Positions 28,088 to 36,709 of a DNA stretch of 56,121 nucleotides are shown here, piece after piece (within the stretch, counting starts at the first letter, position 1; each line of letters starts with the position of its first letter). The stretch lies in NCBI RefSeq assembly GCF_016056305.1, contig NZ_JAECZC010000097.1, positions 1-56,121 on the forward strand, written 5' to 3'. The position numbers were made by a program, and so were the translations under genes. The notes under the pieces were generated by a model. It was not told where the DNA came from, ran no database searches, and worked only from the letters and a program-made list of their open reading frames with translations. The DNA is from Amazonocrinis nigriterrae CENA67 (GTDB lineage Bacteria; Cyanobacteriota; Cyanobacteriia; Cyanobacteriales; Nostocaceae).

Positions 28088-28426
28088 ATGAGTAAAGATG
28101 TCAAATCAGTAATAGATGAGTTTCATTCTTCAGTCAACATGACAGCAAAGGAATTAGAATCTTGGCTGAAAACAGAGGAATCTCAATCGGTTGGACAAAA
28201 GAAAGACGACGATGAATCAATCGGACATAAATCTGGTAAGCACATTATTGAGTTGTTGAAAAGCAAAAAAGATGACTATAGTGATGATGATTTATCACAC
28301 ATGAAAAAAGTCATTAGTTATATTCATCGTCACTCAGTACAGCAACCTGAAGGTGATGTTGAACATACGCGCTGGCGATACTCATTAATGAATTGGGGAC
28401 ACGATCCTTTGAAAGTTAAAAGTTAG
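28088..28426 (+). CDS. DUF3140 family protein
   Basis: 112 residues, hydrophilic and helical. The family pattern is an N-terminal VIDEFHSSVNMTAKELESWL, a KSGKHIIELL segment and a C-terminal WRYSLMNWGHDPLK, which is diagnostic. No membrane segment or catalytic motif is seen; function unknown, possibly stress or DNA related. It lies directly after the DUF2945 gene and is followed at once by inverted heptamer repeats that can form a hairpin and may end transcription. Confidence 0.85.
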   Translation: MSKDVKSVIDEFHSSVNMTAKELESWLKTEESQSVGQKKDDDESIGHKSGKHIIELLKSKKDDYSDDDLSHMKKVISYIHRHSVQQPEGDVEHTRWRYSLMNWGHDPLKVKS

Positions 28427-28482
28427 GAGTTAGGAGTTAGAAATTGTTTTAACTCCTAACTCCTCACTCTTAACTCCTAACT
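28421..28482. repeat. inverted heptamer arrays AGTTAGG / CCTAACT
   Basis: AGTTAGG units (28421-28440) face their complement (28451-28482) over a short AT loop. The two arrays can pair into a long hairpin between convergent genes, so the repeat may act as a bidirectional terminator. Confidence 0.7.
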
Positions 28483-28488
28483 ATTGAT

Positions 28489-28866
28489 TTAGCCAAACCA
28501 ATGAGATGGTTCACAGCCTGGCTGAACCGTTTCACACAAATGATGGCTTATCCAATCTGACTTGTCTTGAAAGATAGAATAAATGCCTTGGTGAATCAAA
28601 TTTTGTACATGTAGTTGCTGCTCTAATGGACTACGAGGTAACTTGTAATTTAACAAGCACTCTTTTTCTAAATTTTGTACTAAAGTTTGTCCCTCAGATA
28701 CCGCGCTATAAAAGCAGGGAATGCGGTTGAGAACAAAAGTAATTAACTCTTGACGTAAGTCAGGAATCGCAAAAGCTTGTTGATAAGGATGATATGGATA
28801 TGTATCCAAAACACTTTCAATCTCTCCTAACACTGTCTGCTGTGTTAAATTAACTACTGTTTTCAT
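28489..28866 (-). CDS. ComFB-like small protein
   Basis: 125 residues. The core TVVNLTQQTVLGEIESVL...HPYQQAFAIPDLRQELITFVLNRIPCFYSAV resembles the ComFB (late competence) family, whose hallmark is a helix ending in a short ALNRLPxxY-like motif; here it is VLNRIPCFY near residue 50. Some cyanobacterial ComFB-type proteins have been reported as cyclic dinucleotide receptors, which would link it loosely to the diguanylate cyclase in this window. The CxxC zinc motif of Bacillus ComFB is not seen. The remainder (QNLIHQGIYSIFQDKSDWISHH) is unassigned. Family assignment is moderate. Confidence 0.5.
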   Translation of the reverse strand: MKTVVNLTQQTVLGEIESVLDTYPYHPYQQAFAIPDLRQELITFVLNRIPCFYSAVSEGQTLVQNLEKECLLNYKLPRSPLEQQLHVQNLIHQGIYSIFQDKSDWISHHLCETVQPGCEPSHWFG

Positions 28867-29419
28867 AAGTTTTTTTTAACTCCTTTTTTGTCCATTCAAT
28901 GATTTTTGTAGAACCAAACACTCTACATAGCAGCCGTTGTTGGCAACTAGTTAGAAGTGATTTAACTAATAAGCTGATTCGACCCTAAACTTAACTTTTT
29001 ATCTTGGTAGAATATCAGACATCTAGCTCTAGTAAATTTAGTGATTTTTTATACTCCTTAACAGGATTAATCCTGAAAATGGTACTTAACAAGTGAAGAG
29101 CGTCGATGTTTTATATGTATAGTCTAATTATTTCAAATTTATGATTAGTTGACAAAAAACTATACAAAATGCAGCATTAGCTATTAGGGATCAATTTTAA
29201 TAATATATTAAGTAATTATAAATTAGTTGTAATATTGAGTACAATAAAACTGTATAATTTATTTACATTACTTATTAATTTAAGTGTGAATTATACTCAA
29301 ATATTTAAATTTACATCTATAGTATCCTGGAAAATTGGAATTGCTTATGTTCATTTAGTCAGCCACTATATTTGGTGAACTACTACGCCGAGCAACCAGT
29401 CTAGCTATAGATCAATTTA
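28867..29419. other. AT-rich intergenic region
   Basis: 553 bases between a minus-strand start and a minus-strand stop. Strongly AT-rich; no gene, RNA or clear repeat recognised. Confidence 0.5.
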
Positions 29420-30478
29420 TTAGGTAAAAACTTTGAAAAAGTTCATATTAGGTAGAAGTAATTGATGCAGCTGATTGTTAATTTCCATAGATGCAGCCAG
29501 ACCAGAAAGCATTGCACCTTCTACCAGATTGCCACCACACCAATCACCACAACACACTAAAGGTAAGGAACTATTGGCAGATAAAACAGCTTCTTGCCAA
29601 GGACGACTAGGAAAGGCGTAGCGCCAACGATGCACTTGCATCCACTCAGGTGTCCCCAACCAAGGAAGCCTCAAACTCTCGGCTGCATGTTGCAACATTT
29701 CCTGTGCTGCAGGTTGTAAATCTGATGACTCTAGATAAACTTGGGCAAAATTAGCACTACTTTGCAATACAAAAACAGGTTGCTGAGGGTTGAGGCGCTT
29801 GCTGCTATCGAAACCGATCCATCCAAGAACAGGATCATCTACAAAATTTAGGGCTTTCCAGTGTGGAAGGGGTTGGACTGTGGCAGGATAGCCAGCGATC
29901 GCACTAATACAAGGATAAAATTCTACAGAACTCAAATTATCCAAAAACTCTTTGCCCAATACACTTTCACCCAAAGGTGTCAACAGCATCAACGCTTGAG
30001 GCGCTGGAATCGCCAGGACTAAAGCTTTGGCAGTTAATTCTTCATTGCTAGATTCCAACGTCAAACGCCAACTATTTTCAGGAGTTTGGTTAATGGCTAT
30101 GACACGCTGATTGAGCAAAATATCCAAACCTGGGGCGAGAAATTTGGCGATCGCACTCATTCCCGCAGGCGCAACATAACGAGGTGCGGAGTTTTCGCCC
30201 AGTTCTGAGTTGGGTTTGAGTTCGTAAACTGTGTCTGTCCAGACTTCTAAAATATTGCGATCGCGTAACAATTCCACAAAATTTCCCAACAATTCACCTT
30301 TGGGTTTGAGATAACACGCACCATGATCCGCCCAAGTTTCATTCAAGCGGCGTGTGGCGACTCGTCCCCCCAAACCACGGGACTTTTCCACAACTATCAC
30401 TGAATATCCGGCTTGAGTTAACTGTTGGGCGCAGACTAAACCCGCCATCCCGGCACCAATTACTGCAACATCGGTCAT
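29420..30478 (-). CDS. FAD/NAD(P)-dependent amine-oxidase-like oxidoreductase
   Basis: 352-residue flavoprotein of the renalase-like/amine oxidase fold. The dinucleotide site VAVIGAGMAGLVCAQQL opens the protein, followed by VVEKSRGLGGRVATRR (ribose contact and GG-R motif) and WADHGACYLKPKG. The C-terminal FAD motif is LVCCGDWCGGNLVEGAMLSGLAAS, near residue 305. Substrate unknown; the protein is probably soluble, with no signal peptide. Length is normal. It stands alone; its upstream region is filled by heptamer repeats (30500-30600) before the divergent YaaW gene. Confidence 0.87.
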   Translation of the reverse strand: MTDVAVIGAGMAGLVCAQQLTQAGYSVIVVEKSRGLGGRVATRRLNETWADHGACYLKPKGELLGNFVELLRDRNILEVWTDTVYELKPNSELGENSAPRYVAPAGMSAIAKFLAPGLDILLNQRVIAINQTPENSWRLTLESSNEELTAKALVLAIPAPQALMLLTPLGESVLGKEFLDNLSSVEFYPCISAIAGYPATVQPLPHWKALNFVDDPVLGWIGFDSSKRLNPQQPVFVLQSSANFAQVYLESSDLQPAAQEMLQHAAESLRLPWLGTPEWMQVHRWRYAFPSRPWQEAVLSANSSLPLVCCGDWCGGNLVEGAMLSGLAASMEINNQLHQLLLPNMNFFKVFT

Positions 30479-30499
30479 TAGTTATTCGTCCTTTGTGAA

Positions 30500-30600
30500 T
30501 GGTCAGTGGTTAGTGGTCAGTGGTTAGTGGTCAGTAGTCAGTGGTTAGTGTTTAATAGAAAAACGGCTGACAACTGACAACTGACAAATAACAACTGACA
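30500..30600. repeat. GGTCAGT/GGTTAGT heptamers and inverted TGACAAC array
   Basis: About eight plus-sense heptamers (GGTCAGT, GGTTAGT, GTAGTCA) are followed by ACTGACA/TAACAAC units of opposite sense. It fills most of the gap between divergent genes. Confidence 0.85.
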
Positions 30601-30677
30601 ACATAACTACTGATGACTGCTGAAAGCTAATAGTAGAATAGGGTACAGGAAAGCTGTACGGAAGAGAGGAAGGGAAA

Positions 30678-31520
30678 TTGGATGAGCTGAGGGCGGCGCT
30701 TGAGCTAGCAACAGAAGATGAATTGCAGGATTTAACAGCAATTCTGTTTAGTCGTAAGTTTAATCCCCTAGATTATGTTCATACACCAGAACCTATCGAT
30801 GTCCAAAGTCAAGACCGCAAAGCTTGGCTAGACGCCTTAGAAAGTCGCTTTCGGTTTTTGGCGGCAGATGGGATAACGGTATTACGGGGACGCACAAACC
30901 AGGTAAGTTACCGACAAGCGTTAATTCAAGTATGTAAATATTTGAAAATTCCCTATTCTAATCAACTGTCAACCGTTGATTTAGAAGCAGAGGTATTTTT
31001 AAATTTGTTAGGGCAAGTGTGGAAAAAATTACCCGAACAGGAAAAGCAAAAATTGACAGCGCGGGTACAGCATCATCTGGTGAAATCAGAACTGAAACAA
31101 CCACTACCACTTCTATTGCAGCGTGACCCCTTAGGGTTACTTTTCAAAGGCGGTAGTGCGTTGGCTGTGACTTCTATCCTTCAGCCATTCGTTCTTAAAC
31201 AAATCGCCCAGCAATTTGCCATACACTTTGCTACCTATCAAGTAGCCAAGGAAGCGGCAATTACAGGCTCACAAGCAGCGACAATACAGTTTAAAAACTA
31301 TGTCGCAATACAAATGGCAAAGCGCGGGATGACTGCAAGTGCAGCTCGTTATGGAGCAGTCCGTAGTATGTTTGCTTTCGTAGGGCCAGTGATGTGGGGT
31401 TGGTTTTTTGCTGATTTAGGGTGGAGAGCGATCGCCACTAATTATGGTAGGATCATTCCCACCATTTTTGCTTTAGCGCAAATTCGTCTGACTCGTTCGG
31501 AATGTTGGGAGCCAGCTTGA
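30678..31520 (+). CDS. YaaW family protein
   Basis: 280 residues matching the YaaW/UPF0174 family: N-terminal DELRAALELATEDELQDLTAILFSRKFNPLDY, LRGRTNQVSYRQALIQVCKYL in the middle, and a C-terminal half with KRGMTASAARYGAVRSMFAFVGPVMWGWFFADLGWRAI, probably membrane-associated. Function is unknown. The start is TTG 30678 after GGAAGGG; the ATG at 30682 is out of frame. The 3' end overlaps the O-antigen-ligase-type gene by 19 bases, so the two are translationally linked. Confidence 0.83.
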   Translation: MDELRAALELATEDELQDLTAILFSRKFNPLDYVHTPEPIDVQSQDRKAWLDALESRFRFLAADGITVLRGRTNQVSYRQALIQVCKYLKIPYSNQLSTVDLEAEVFLNLLGQVWKKLPEQEKQKLTARVQHHLVKSELKQPLPLLLQRDPLGLLFKGGSALAVTSILQPFVLKQIAQQFAIHFATYQVAKEAAITGSQAATIQFKNYVAIQMAKRGMTASAARYGAVRSMFAFVGPVMWGWFFADLGWRAIATNYGRIIPTIFALAQIRLTRSECWEPA

Positions 31521-32872
31521 AGTTAGCTTTTTACCATCCCTACCCTGATTTACAAACACCTTGGAATTTTCTGCAATTTGGGTTGCTGATTTTTCCATTG
31601 AGTCCGTTTTTGGGGGCTGTTAGTATAATTCTTGCAGCCTTTATCACTTGGCTGCGAAGAAACCGCACAATTATCAGCCTCCCCCTCAATTGGGGTTTTG
31701 CCCTTTGGAGTGTCTTACTAATCGTTTCTGCCGGGTTTGCCTATGAAAAAACAGAGGCTTTCGTCGGCTTATTTAATTTATTACCGTTTTTCTTAGTTTT
31801 TATTGGCTTAAGCGCTTTAATTCAAACAACAACCCAATTACGCCATCTAGCTTGGATTTTAGTTATAGGTTCGATGCCATTAGTGATTATGGGCTTCGGG
31901 CAGATGTTTTTGGGTTGGAATTTCAAATTACAGTTTTTGTGGATTGTGTTAGATTGGGTGATCGCACCTGGAGGAGATCCACCAGGACGTATGGCTGCAA
32001 TATTCATGCACGCTAACACCTTTGCAGGTTATCTAGGGATTGTCTTTACCCTAGGTTTAGGCTTGTGGCTAGAACAATGGCGTCAAAAGTCAAAAGTCAA
32101 AAGTCAAAAGTCATCAGTCAACAGTCAACAGTCATTAGTCATCAGTCCCCAGTCCCCAGTCCCCATCCTCTTTTTAACTGTTGCGATAATTGCCAATTTT
32201 ATCGCTTTGATTTTAACTAATTCGCGTAATGGGTGGGCGATCGCTATAATTGCCTGTTTGGCTTATGCACTTTACCAAGGTTGGCGTCTGCTTGTGGGTA
32301 GTGTCGTTGGTGTCGTGGCTAGCATCCTTTTAGCAGCTTTCGCCCCCTCATCAATAGCTCAATTTTTTCGTCAAGTTGTTCCTGCTTTCTTTTGGGCACG
32401 CTTAAACGATGATATGTACCCAGATAGACCAGTCGCCTTAATGCGGAAAACTCAATGGGAGTTTGCCTGGTCTTTGACTCAGCAACATCCTTGGACAGGT
32501 TGGGGCTTACGTAATTTTACAGCACTTTATAAAGCACAAATGCAAATTGACTTGGGTCATCCCCACAACTTGTTTTTGATGCTATCTGCTGAAACTGGTT
32601 TACCGAGTACTTTGTTATTTTTTAGCTTTCTTAGTTGGGTTTTATTTGCCAGTATCCAACTTTTGCGGAAATCAAACTATATACCTTCAGAAGATAGAGT
32701 GATATTTTTTAGCTATCTTGTGGTTTTTGTAAATTGGCTACTATTCAATACAGTAGATGTAACTTTATTCGATTTTCGTTTAAACACACTTTCGTGGGTA
32801 CTTTTGTCTGCTATTTGTGGAGTAGTTCATCACTATAAACGACACGAAAAGTTAAGAGTAGATCAAAATTGA
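31502..32872 (+). CDS. O-antigen ligase (Wzy_C) family membrane protein with repeat insert
   Basis: 456 residues with about ten predicted helices. The family signature is in the C-terminal part: EFAWSLTQQHPWTGWGLRNF and IDLGHPHNLFLMLSAETGLPSTLLFF (near 320-380), the large periplasmic loop and the following helix of WaaL/Wzy-type enzymes that join or polymerise surface polysaccharide. The start ATG 31502 lies inside the YaaW gene. A 28-codon insert (bases 32082-32165) of twelve heptamers encodes a hydrophilic Lys/Ser/Gln-rich loop between two helices. Partner sugars are unknown; the WcaI-like transferase is distant. Confidence 0.86.
   Translation: MLGASLKLAFYHPYPDLQTPWNFLQFGLLIFPLSPFLGAVSIILAAFITWLRRNRTIISLPLNWGFALWSVLLIVSAGFAYEKTEAFVGLFNLLPFFLVFIGLSALIQTTTQLRHLAWILVIGSMPLVIMGFGQMFLGWNFKLQFLWIVLDWVIAPGGDPPGRMAAIFMHANTFAGYLGIVFTLGLGLWLEQWRQKSKVKSQKSSVNSQQSLVISPQSPVPILFLTVAIIANFIALILTNSRNGWAIAIIACLAYALYQGWRLLVGSVVGVVASILLAAFAPSSIAQFFRQVVPAFFWARLNDDMYPDRPVALMRKTQWEFAWSLTQQHPWTGWGLRNFTALYKAQMQIDLGHPHNLFLMLSAETGLPSTLLFFSFLSWVLFASIQLLRKSNYIPSEDRVIFFSYLVVFVNWLLFNTVDVTLFDFRLNTLSWVLLSAICGVVHHYKRHEKLRVDQN
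32082..32165. repeat. twelve in-frame heptamers inside the O-antigen ligase gene
   Basis: Units are GTCAAAA x4, GTCATCA, GTCAACA x2, GTCATTA, GTCATCA, GTCCCCA x3: exactly 12 x 7 = 84 bases = 28 codons, so the frame is preserved. Confidence 0.95.
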
Positions 32873-33074
32873 CTTGGCAGTAATTTTGACTATCAACGGC
32901 AATGATATCGACTCATTCAGTTTCAGTGGTTACACTGGAGCCTATCAACACTTCCAGTTAATAATATGACTATATTCACATTTGTGACTGTGAGTGTGGC
33001 TAATTGCAAATTAGCTACTGTTGCTGATAGTTGGGAAGGTGTAGGGACAACCCTTTTGGGTTTTCCTGCATGAC

Positions 33075-33104
33075 GGGCATCTGTATTTAGATGCCCTTTT
33101 ATAT
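33075..33104 (+). terminator. intrinsic terminator
   Basis: GGGCATCT (33075-33082) and AGATGCCC (33089-33096) form a perfect stem with loop GTATTT, followed by TTTTATATTTTTT. It lies about 200 bases after the O-antigen-ligase-type gene. Confidence 0.85.
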
Positions 33105-33272
33105 TTTTTAGGACTTATGCAGCAGAATTTTAAACTATACGGTTTAGTTTGTTACTGGTGTCAGTAAGACTATATCTATCAGGTTAAGGGAGATTGTTAG
33201 ACGCACTTTTACTTTGACATGTAATTGATTTGATTTTTAAAATTTTGCAAAGTGTGACAAATTTAATCAATC

Positions 33273-33295
33273 ATAGTATCACTACATGATACTAT
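33273..33295. promoter_or_regulatory. hicAB operator-like palindrome
   Basis: ATAGTATC (33273-33280) and its complement GATACTAT (33288-33295) are separated by seven bases and end four bases before the hicA ATG. HicB-type antitoxins with a ribbon-helix-helix domain usually autoregulate through such sites. A GTGACA at 33254-33259 could be a -35 box, but spacing to a -10 is poor. Confidence 0.6.
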
Positions 33296-33299
33296 AAAA

Positions 33300-33584
33300 A
33301 TGGAACTTAACAGTAGACACCAAAAAACTCTTGATGCCATTTTTCAAGACCCTATTAGATCTAATATCCCTTGGAATGATATTGAGTCTATGCTAATTGC
33401 GCTCGGTGCTGAAGTATCACAAGGAAGAGGATCAAGAGTCAGATTTGCTCTTAATGATATCAGAGCTACATTTCACAGACCGCATCCCGAAAAAGAAACT
33501 GATAAAGGGGCTGTTAAGTCTATGCGTCGTTTCTTATTAGAAGCTGGTATTAAAGAAGCAAAGACAAATGATGATGAAATATAA
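33300..33584 (+). CDS. hicA: HicA-type mRNA interferase toxin
   Basis: 94-residue toxin of the HicA family, a dsRBD-like fold that cleaves mRNA when not bound by HicB. Visible: IPWNDIESMLIALGAEVSQGRGSRVRF (helix and first strands) and the catalytic histidine region IRATFHRPHPE near residue 58, then a C-terminal helix VKSMRRFLLEAGI. No Shine-Dalgarno sequence precedes ATG 33300; the leader is very short because the operator ends at 33295. The gene overlaps hicB by 17 bases, giving toxin-first order with coupled translation. Confidence 0.88.
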   Translation: MELNSRHQKTLDAIFQDPIRSNIPWNDIESMLIALGAEVSQGRGSRVRFALNDIRATFHRPHPEKETDKGAVKSMRRFLLEAGIKEAKTNDDEI

Positions 33585-33894
33585 AGGATACGAAGCAGTT
33601 GTAGAATTTGATGCTGAGGCAGAAATCTTTCATGGAGAAGTAATCAATATTCGGGATGTGATTACTTTTCAAGGTACTAGCGTAAGTGAGCTAAAGCAAG
33701 CTTTTCATGATTCAGTTGATGATTATTTAGATTTCTGCAAAGAACGAGGTGAAGAGCCTGATAAACCATTCTCCGGTAAGTTTATGGTCAGAATCAACCC
33801 CGAATTACACAAAAAAATTGTAATTAAAGCAAAGAAAGAGGGACAAAGCCTTAACTCACTAGTTGAAAAAATCTTGTACCTGTACGCTAACTAA
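33568..33894 (+). CDS. hicB: HicB-type antitoxin
   Basis: About 106-108 residues; three Met codons (33568, 33571, 33574) are possible starts. The N-terminal partial RNase H-like fold is recognisable as KYKGYEAVVEFDAEAEIFHGEV and GTSVSELKQAFHDSVDDYLDFC, with the usual GEEPDKPFSGKFMVRIN link to a C-terminal ribbon-helix-helix segment (LHKKIVIKAKKEGQSLNSLVEKIL). It should neutralise HicA and repress the operon at the palindrome in front of hicA. Followed by a terminator at 33958. Confidence 0.9.
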   Translation: MMMKYKGYEAVVEFDAEAEIFHGEVINIRDVITFQGTSVSELKQAFHDSVDDYLDFCKERGEEPDKPFSGKFMVRINPELHKKIVIKAKKEGQSLNSLVEKILYLYAN

Positions 33895-33957
33895 GTAATT
33901 TATCTAATTTTATTTTTTTATGTTTGATAGCCCCTCCAACTGATGTATAAATCATTG

Positions 33958-33993
33958 AAAACCCCACTGCGAGAGTTTGCAAGTGAGGTTTTT
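33958..33993 (+). terminator. intrinsic terminator after hicAB
   Basis: AAAACCCCACT (33958-33968) pairs with AGTGAGGTTTT (33982-33993) with one mismatch and ends in a T-run. Confidence 0.75.
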
Positions 33994-34178
33994 GGTAGTA
34001 GTGCATAGTAATGAGCTTCTTAGATTAGCATTGTAGTGATGAACAAAATACCATATAGCACCGATATGCTTGTCCAGCATTTTATTTATCATGACTATGG
34101 ATCACTACCGAAGTGTAACCACTAGGTAAAATGAATGTGTCGCTAACTAATGCTAAGACACTTAACTAGCCAATCTGT

Positions 34179-34700
34179 ATGTTTACAACAGCTGAGTTTC
34201 TTCAATACACCCAATGGTCGGGTATTGCTACGCTGGTATTTGCTGCCTTAGCAGTCCTGGCTTTTATTTTCAAATGGGGCATCCGCTTTCGGCTGGTAGG
34301 CACGACTGGCTTTATGCTGGTGCTGACAGGTGGGTTATTTGCACTCTCATTGGTTCCTTTAAGCCGCACTGTAATTCCAGGAGCAATGAAATACACTCTA
34401 GTTTATGACAATGGAGCAACACAAGCAGTAATTGCTACATCACCCCAGATTTCACCCACACAATTAGAGGCAACTCTGCGTCAAGCAGCTAGTAATCTAT
34501 ATTCTTATGGTCGCTTAGGTTCACGGGGAGATAACTATCTAACGATTCGTGCCCGTACTCTCATACACCCAGAACCAGGTGTTTCTGTACCACTTTACTT
34601 GGGTCAAATCAAGCGAACACTGGCTACGCGTGAAGATCCACAAATGTTAGTTGAGATTTATCAAGAAAAATTTGCTCAATTGCCAAAACCCACTGCTTAA
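34179..34700 (+). CDS. ycf51: Ycf51 family membrane protein
   Basis: 173 residues, a protein family of cyanobacteria and some algal plastids. Two helices near 15-32 and 40-60 (ATLVFAALAVLAFIFKWG; GFMLVLTGGLFALSLVPL), then a soluble domain with YTLVYDNGATQAVIATSPQISPTQLEATLRQAASNLYSYGRLG and IRARTLIHPEPGVSVPLYLG. Probably thylakoid or cytoplasmic membrane; role unknown. It is a single gene with a short AT-rich leader, followed by heptamer repeats. Confidence 0.9.
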   Translation: MFTTAEFLQYTQWSGIATLVFAALAVLAFIFKWGIRFRLVGTTGFMLVLTGGLFALSLVPLSRTVIPGAMKYTLVYDNGATQAVIATSPQISPTQLEATLRQAASNLYSYGRLGSRGDNYLTIRARTLIHPEPGVSVPLYLGQIKRTLATREDPQMLVEIYQEKFAQLPKPTA

Positions 34701-35518
34701 TGGCAATAGTTACGAGTTGGGAATTGGGAATTGGGAATTGGGAATTGGATTCTACTATTAGTCATCACATCTCACCCATCACCCATTACCCATTACCCAT
34801 CTTCCCTACTTCCTTGTTGCATATATCACTTTGCGATCGCATATCCTTGCTTGCTGGAGTCATTGGGTTTTCTGTCCAGGAAGCTTTTTAATAATTTATA
34901 CTGCTTCACCCATAAGTATATTCCTATAGAGTCGAAATCATTCATCTGTTATCAGGATGACATTGTTTTTTTTGTATATCACAATACAATATTTAGGATT
35001 TTTAGATTAAGATAATATTTACTAATTTTACTTAATGAAAAAAAACTCAATTAAATCAGGTGTTGGTAATCAGTGGTGCATACTGCTCAGTAGTTAGTTA
35101 TTTTCAAGCTAACCAGTGACAACTGACTCATTACCAAGTCACAAATATTTTTACTGAGTATCTCACAGTGGTATCGTTAGTGGAATATACGGTTATTCAA
35201 TACTTTGATAGTTCGCAATTTGAGGCTAATGGGCATTACTTAAAGTTAAGCTACACCTTCAAAGCACTTTGCGCTGTATCGGGCATTGGGAATTGGGCAT
35301 TGGGAATTGGGAATTGGAAATTGGAAACAGAAACTCATTTGATTAAGTAAATTTCTTCCTAATCCTCAGTCCCTAGTACCCAGTATCCAATTTCCCAGAT
35401 TACTAGTAGTAGCAACTTACTCACGTCATCACCATCACCAAGCAAGATGAAAACAATAATACTCAGCGCCAAGTAAAATTTAATTAAGAAATATCAAGGT
35501 TTTGGCAAACTAGTTTAT
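34701..35518. other. intergenic region with two GGGAATT heptamer arrays
   Basis: 818 bases. Arrays of GGGAATT at 34717-34748 and GGGAATT/GGGCATT at 35286-35326; a CCCATTA-type array of opposite sense at about 34771-34800. Several short frames cross these arrays and are not credible genes. The final 120 bases should hold the promoter of the Fe-ADH gene. Confidence 0.7.
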
Positions 35519-36709
35519 ATGCATAATCAATTAATCTCTACTCAAACTTTGTCTACTCAAACCTCTAGTTCTTTATTTACCCTTGCGGTTGCGCCAGCAA
35601 AAGTCATCCGTGGTTGTGGTGTGTTGCAGGAGGCAGCAGCAGAAATTGCTCGTTTGGGAAGTCGTCCCTTAGTTGTGGCAGGGCGCACTCTTGCCACTGT
35701 CCAAAAAAGTTTGCAACCAATTTTAAAAGAACAACAGTTGCAAATTGCCCAAGCTGATTATGGTGCAGATTGCTGTGAAGCGACTCTAAAATCTTTAAAG
35801 AAAGCAGCCAAGGAACATAAAGCCGATGTGATTATCGGTGTTGGTGGCGGCAAAGCAATGGATACAGCTAAATTAGTCGCTCATCAATTAGAGTTGCCCG
35901 TGGTGACAATTCCCACCTCAGCGGCTACCTGTGCGGCTTGGAGTGCCCTTTCAAATGTATATTCTCCAGAGGGGGCATTTCTCTATGATGTGGCGCTGTC
36001 TCGCTGTCCAGATTTATTGATCCTCGACTACGACTTGATTAAAACTGCACCACAACGTACATTAGTAGCCGGTATTGGTGATGCGATCGCTAAGTGGTAC
36101 GAAGCTTCAGTTAGCAGTGGGCATTCACAACAAACTCTAATTATTTCCGCAGTCCAACAAGCGCGAGTTTTGCGAGATATTTTATTGCAAAAGTCAACCG
36201 CTGCCCTCGAACAACCAGGAAGTGAGGTTTGGCAAGAAGTCGTAGATGCCAACGTTCTATTAGCTGGGGTAATTGGGGGATTAGGTGGGGCACAGTGTCG
36301 CACCGTTGCCGCCCATGCCGTACATAACGGTTTAACTCACATTTGTGGGCACACTAGTATCCACGGTGAAAAAGTCGCCTATGGTATTTTGGTGCAACTG
36401 CGTTTAGAAGAAATGATTCAAGGCAATCAATTAGCAGCAACTGCACGGCAGCAGTTATTGAAGTTTTATGCAGAGATTGGATTGCCGCAAAAATTAGCTG
36501 ATTTGGGATTGGGCAACATCACATTAAGCGAGTTGCAAACAGCCGCTGAAATTGCCTTAAATCCCAATTCTGACATTCATCGCCTACCATTTAAAGTCGC
36601 ACTAGAACAGTTAATGGCAGCGATGGTTTCTACTACAGCACCCACAGATAGTAGAGACACCACAAGTCGAGTGTTGACAAGGGGAATAAGTGACGAGGTT
36701 GAGGAATGA
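35519..36709 (+). CDS. iron-containing alcohol dehydrogenase family (glycerol-dehydrogenase-like)
   Basis: 396 residues of the Fe-ADH/glycerol dehydrogenase superfamily, NAD(P)-dependent oxidation of a polyol or alcohol in the cytosol. Landmarks: KVIRGCGVLQEAAAEIA, the dinucleotide-binding VIIGVGGGKAMDTAKLVA near residue 112, VVTIPTSAATCAAWSALSNVY, and metal-ligand regions GIGDAIAKWYEA (Asp), AAHAVHNGL (His) and CGHTSIHGEKVAYG (His). The substrate is not readable. The last codons overlap the next gene in ATGA, so translation of the two is coupled. The N-terminus has a Thr/Gln/Ser-rich extension of about 20 residues. Confidence 0.88.
   Translation: MHNQLISTQTLSTQTSSSLFTLAVAPAKVIRGCGVLQEAAAEIARLGSRPLVVAGRTLATVQKSLQPILKEQQLQIAQADYGADCCEATLKSLKKAAKEHKADVIIGVGGGKAMDTAKLVAHQLELPVVTIPTSAATCAAWSALSNVYSPEGAFLYDVALSRCPDLLILDYDLIKTAPQRTLVAGIGDAIAKWYEASVSSGHSQQTLIISAVQQARVLRDILLQKSTAALEQPGSEVWQEVVDANVLLAGVIGGLGGAQCRTVAAHAVHNGLTHICGHTSIHGEKVAYGILVQLRLEEMIQGNQLAATARQQLLKFYAEIGLPQKLADLGLGNITLSELQTAAEIALNPNSDIHRLPFKVALEQLMAAMVSTTAPTDSRDTTSRVLTRGISDEVEE

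Larger units (their letters stand above)
32873..33299. other. intergenic region before hicAB
   Basis: 427 bases. Holds a small AACCC-TTTT-GGGTT hairpin near 33050, a clear terminator at 33075-33104, a lone TAGGACTTATGC (33109-33120) that resembles one end of the MITE at 47206, and the hicAB operator. Confidence 0.6.

Noticed and set aside
34700-35015. Two overlapping short frames as genes
   Set aside because: Their sequence is translated GGGAATT and CCCATTA heptamers.
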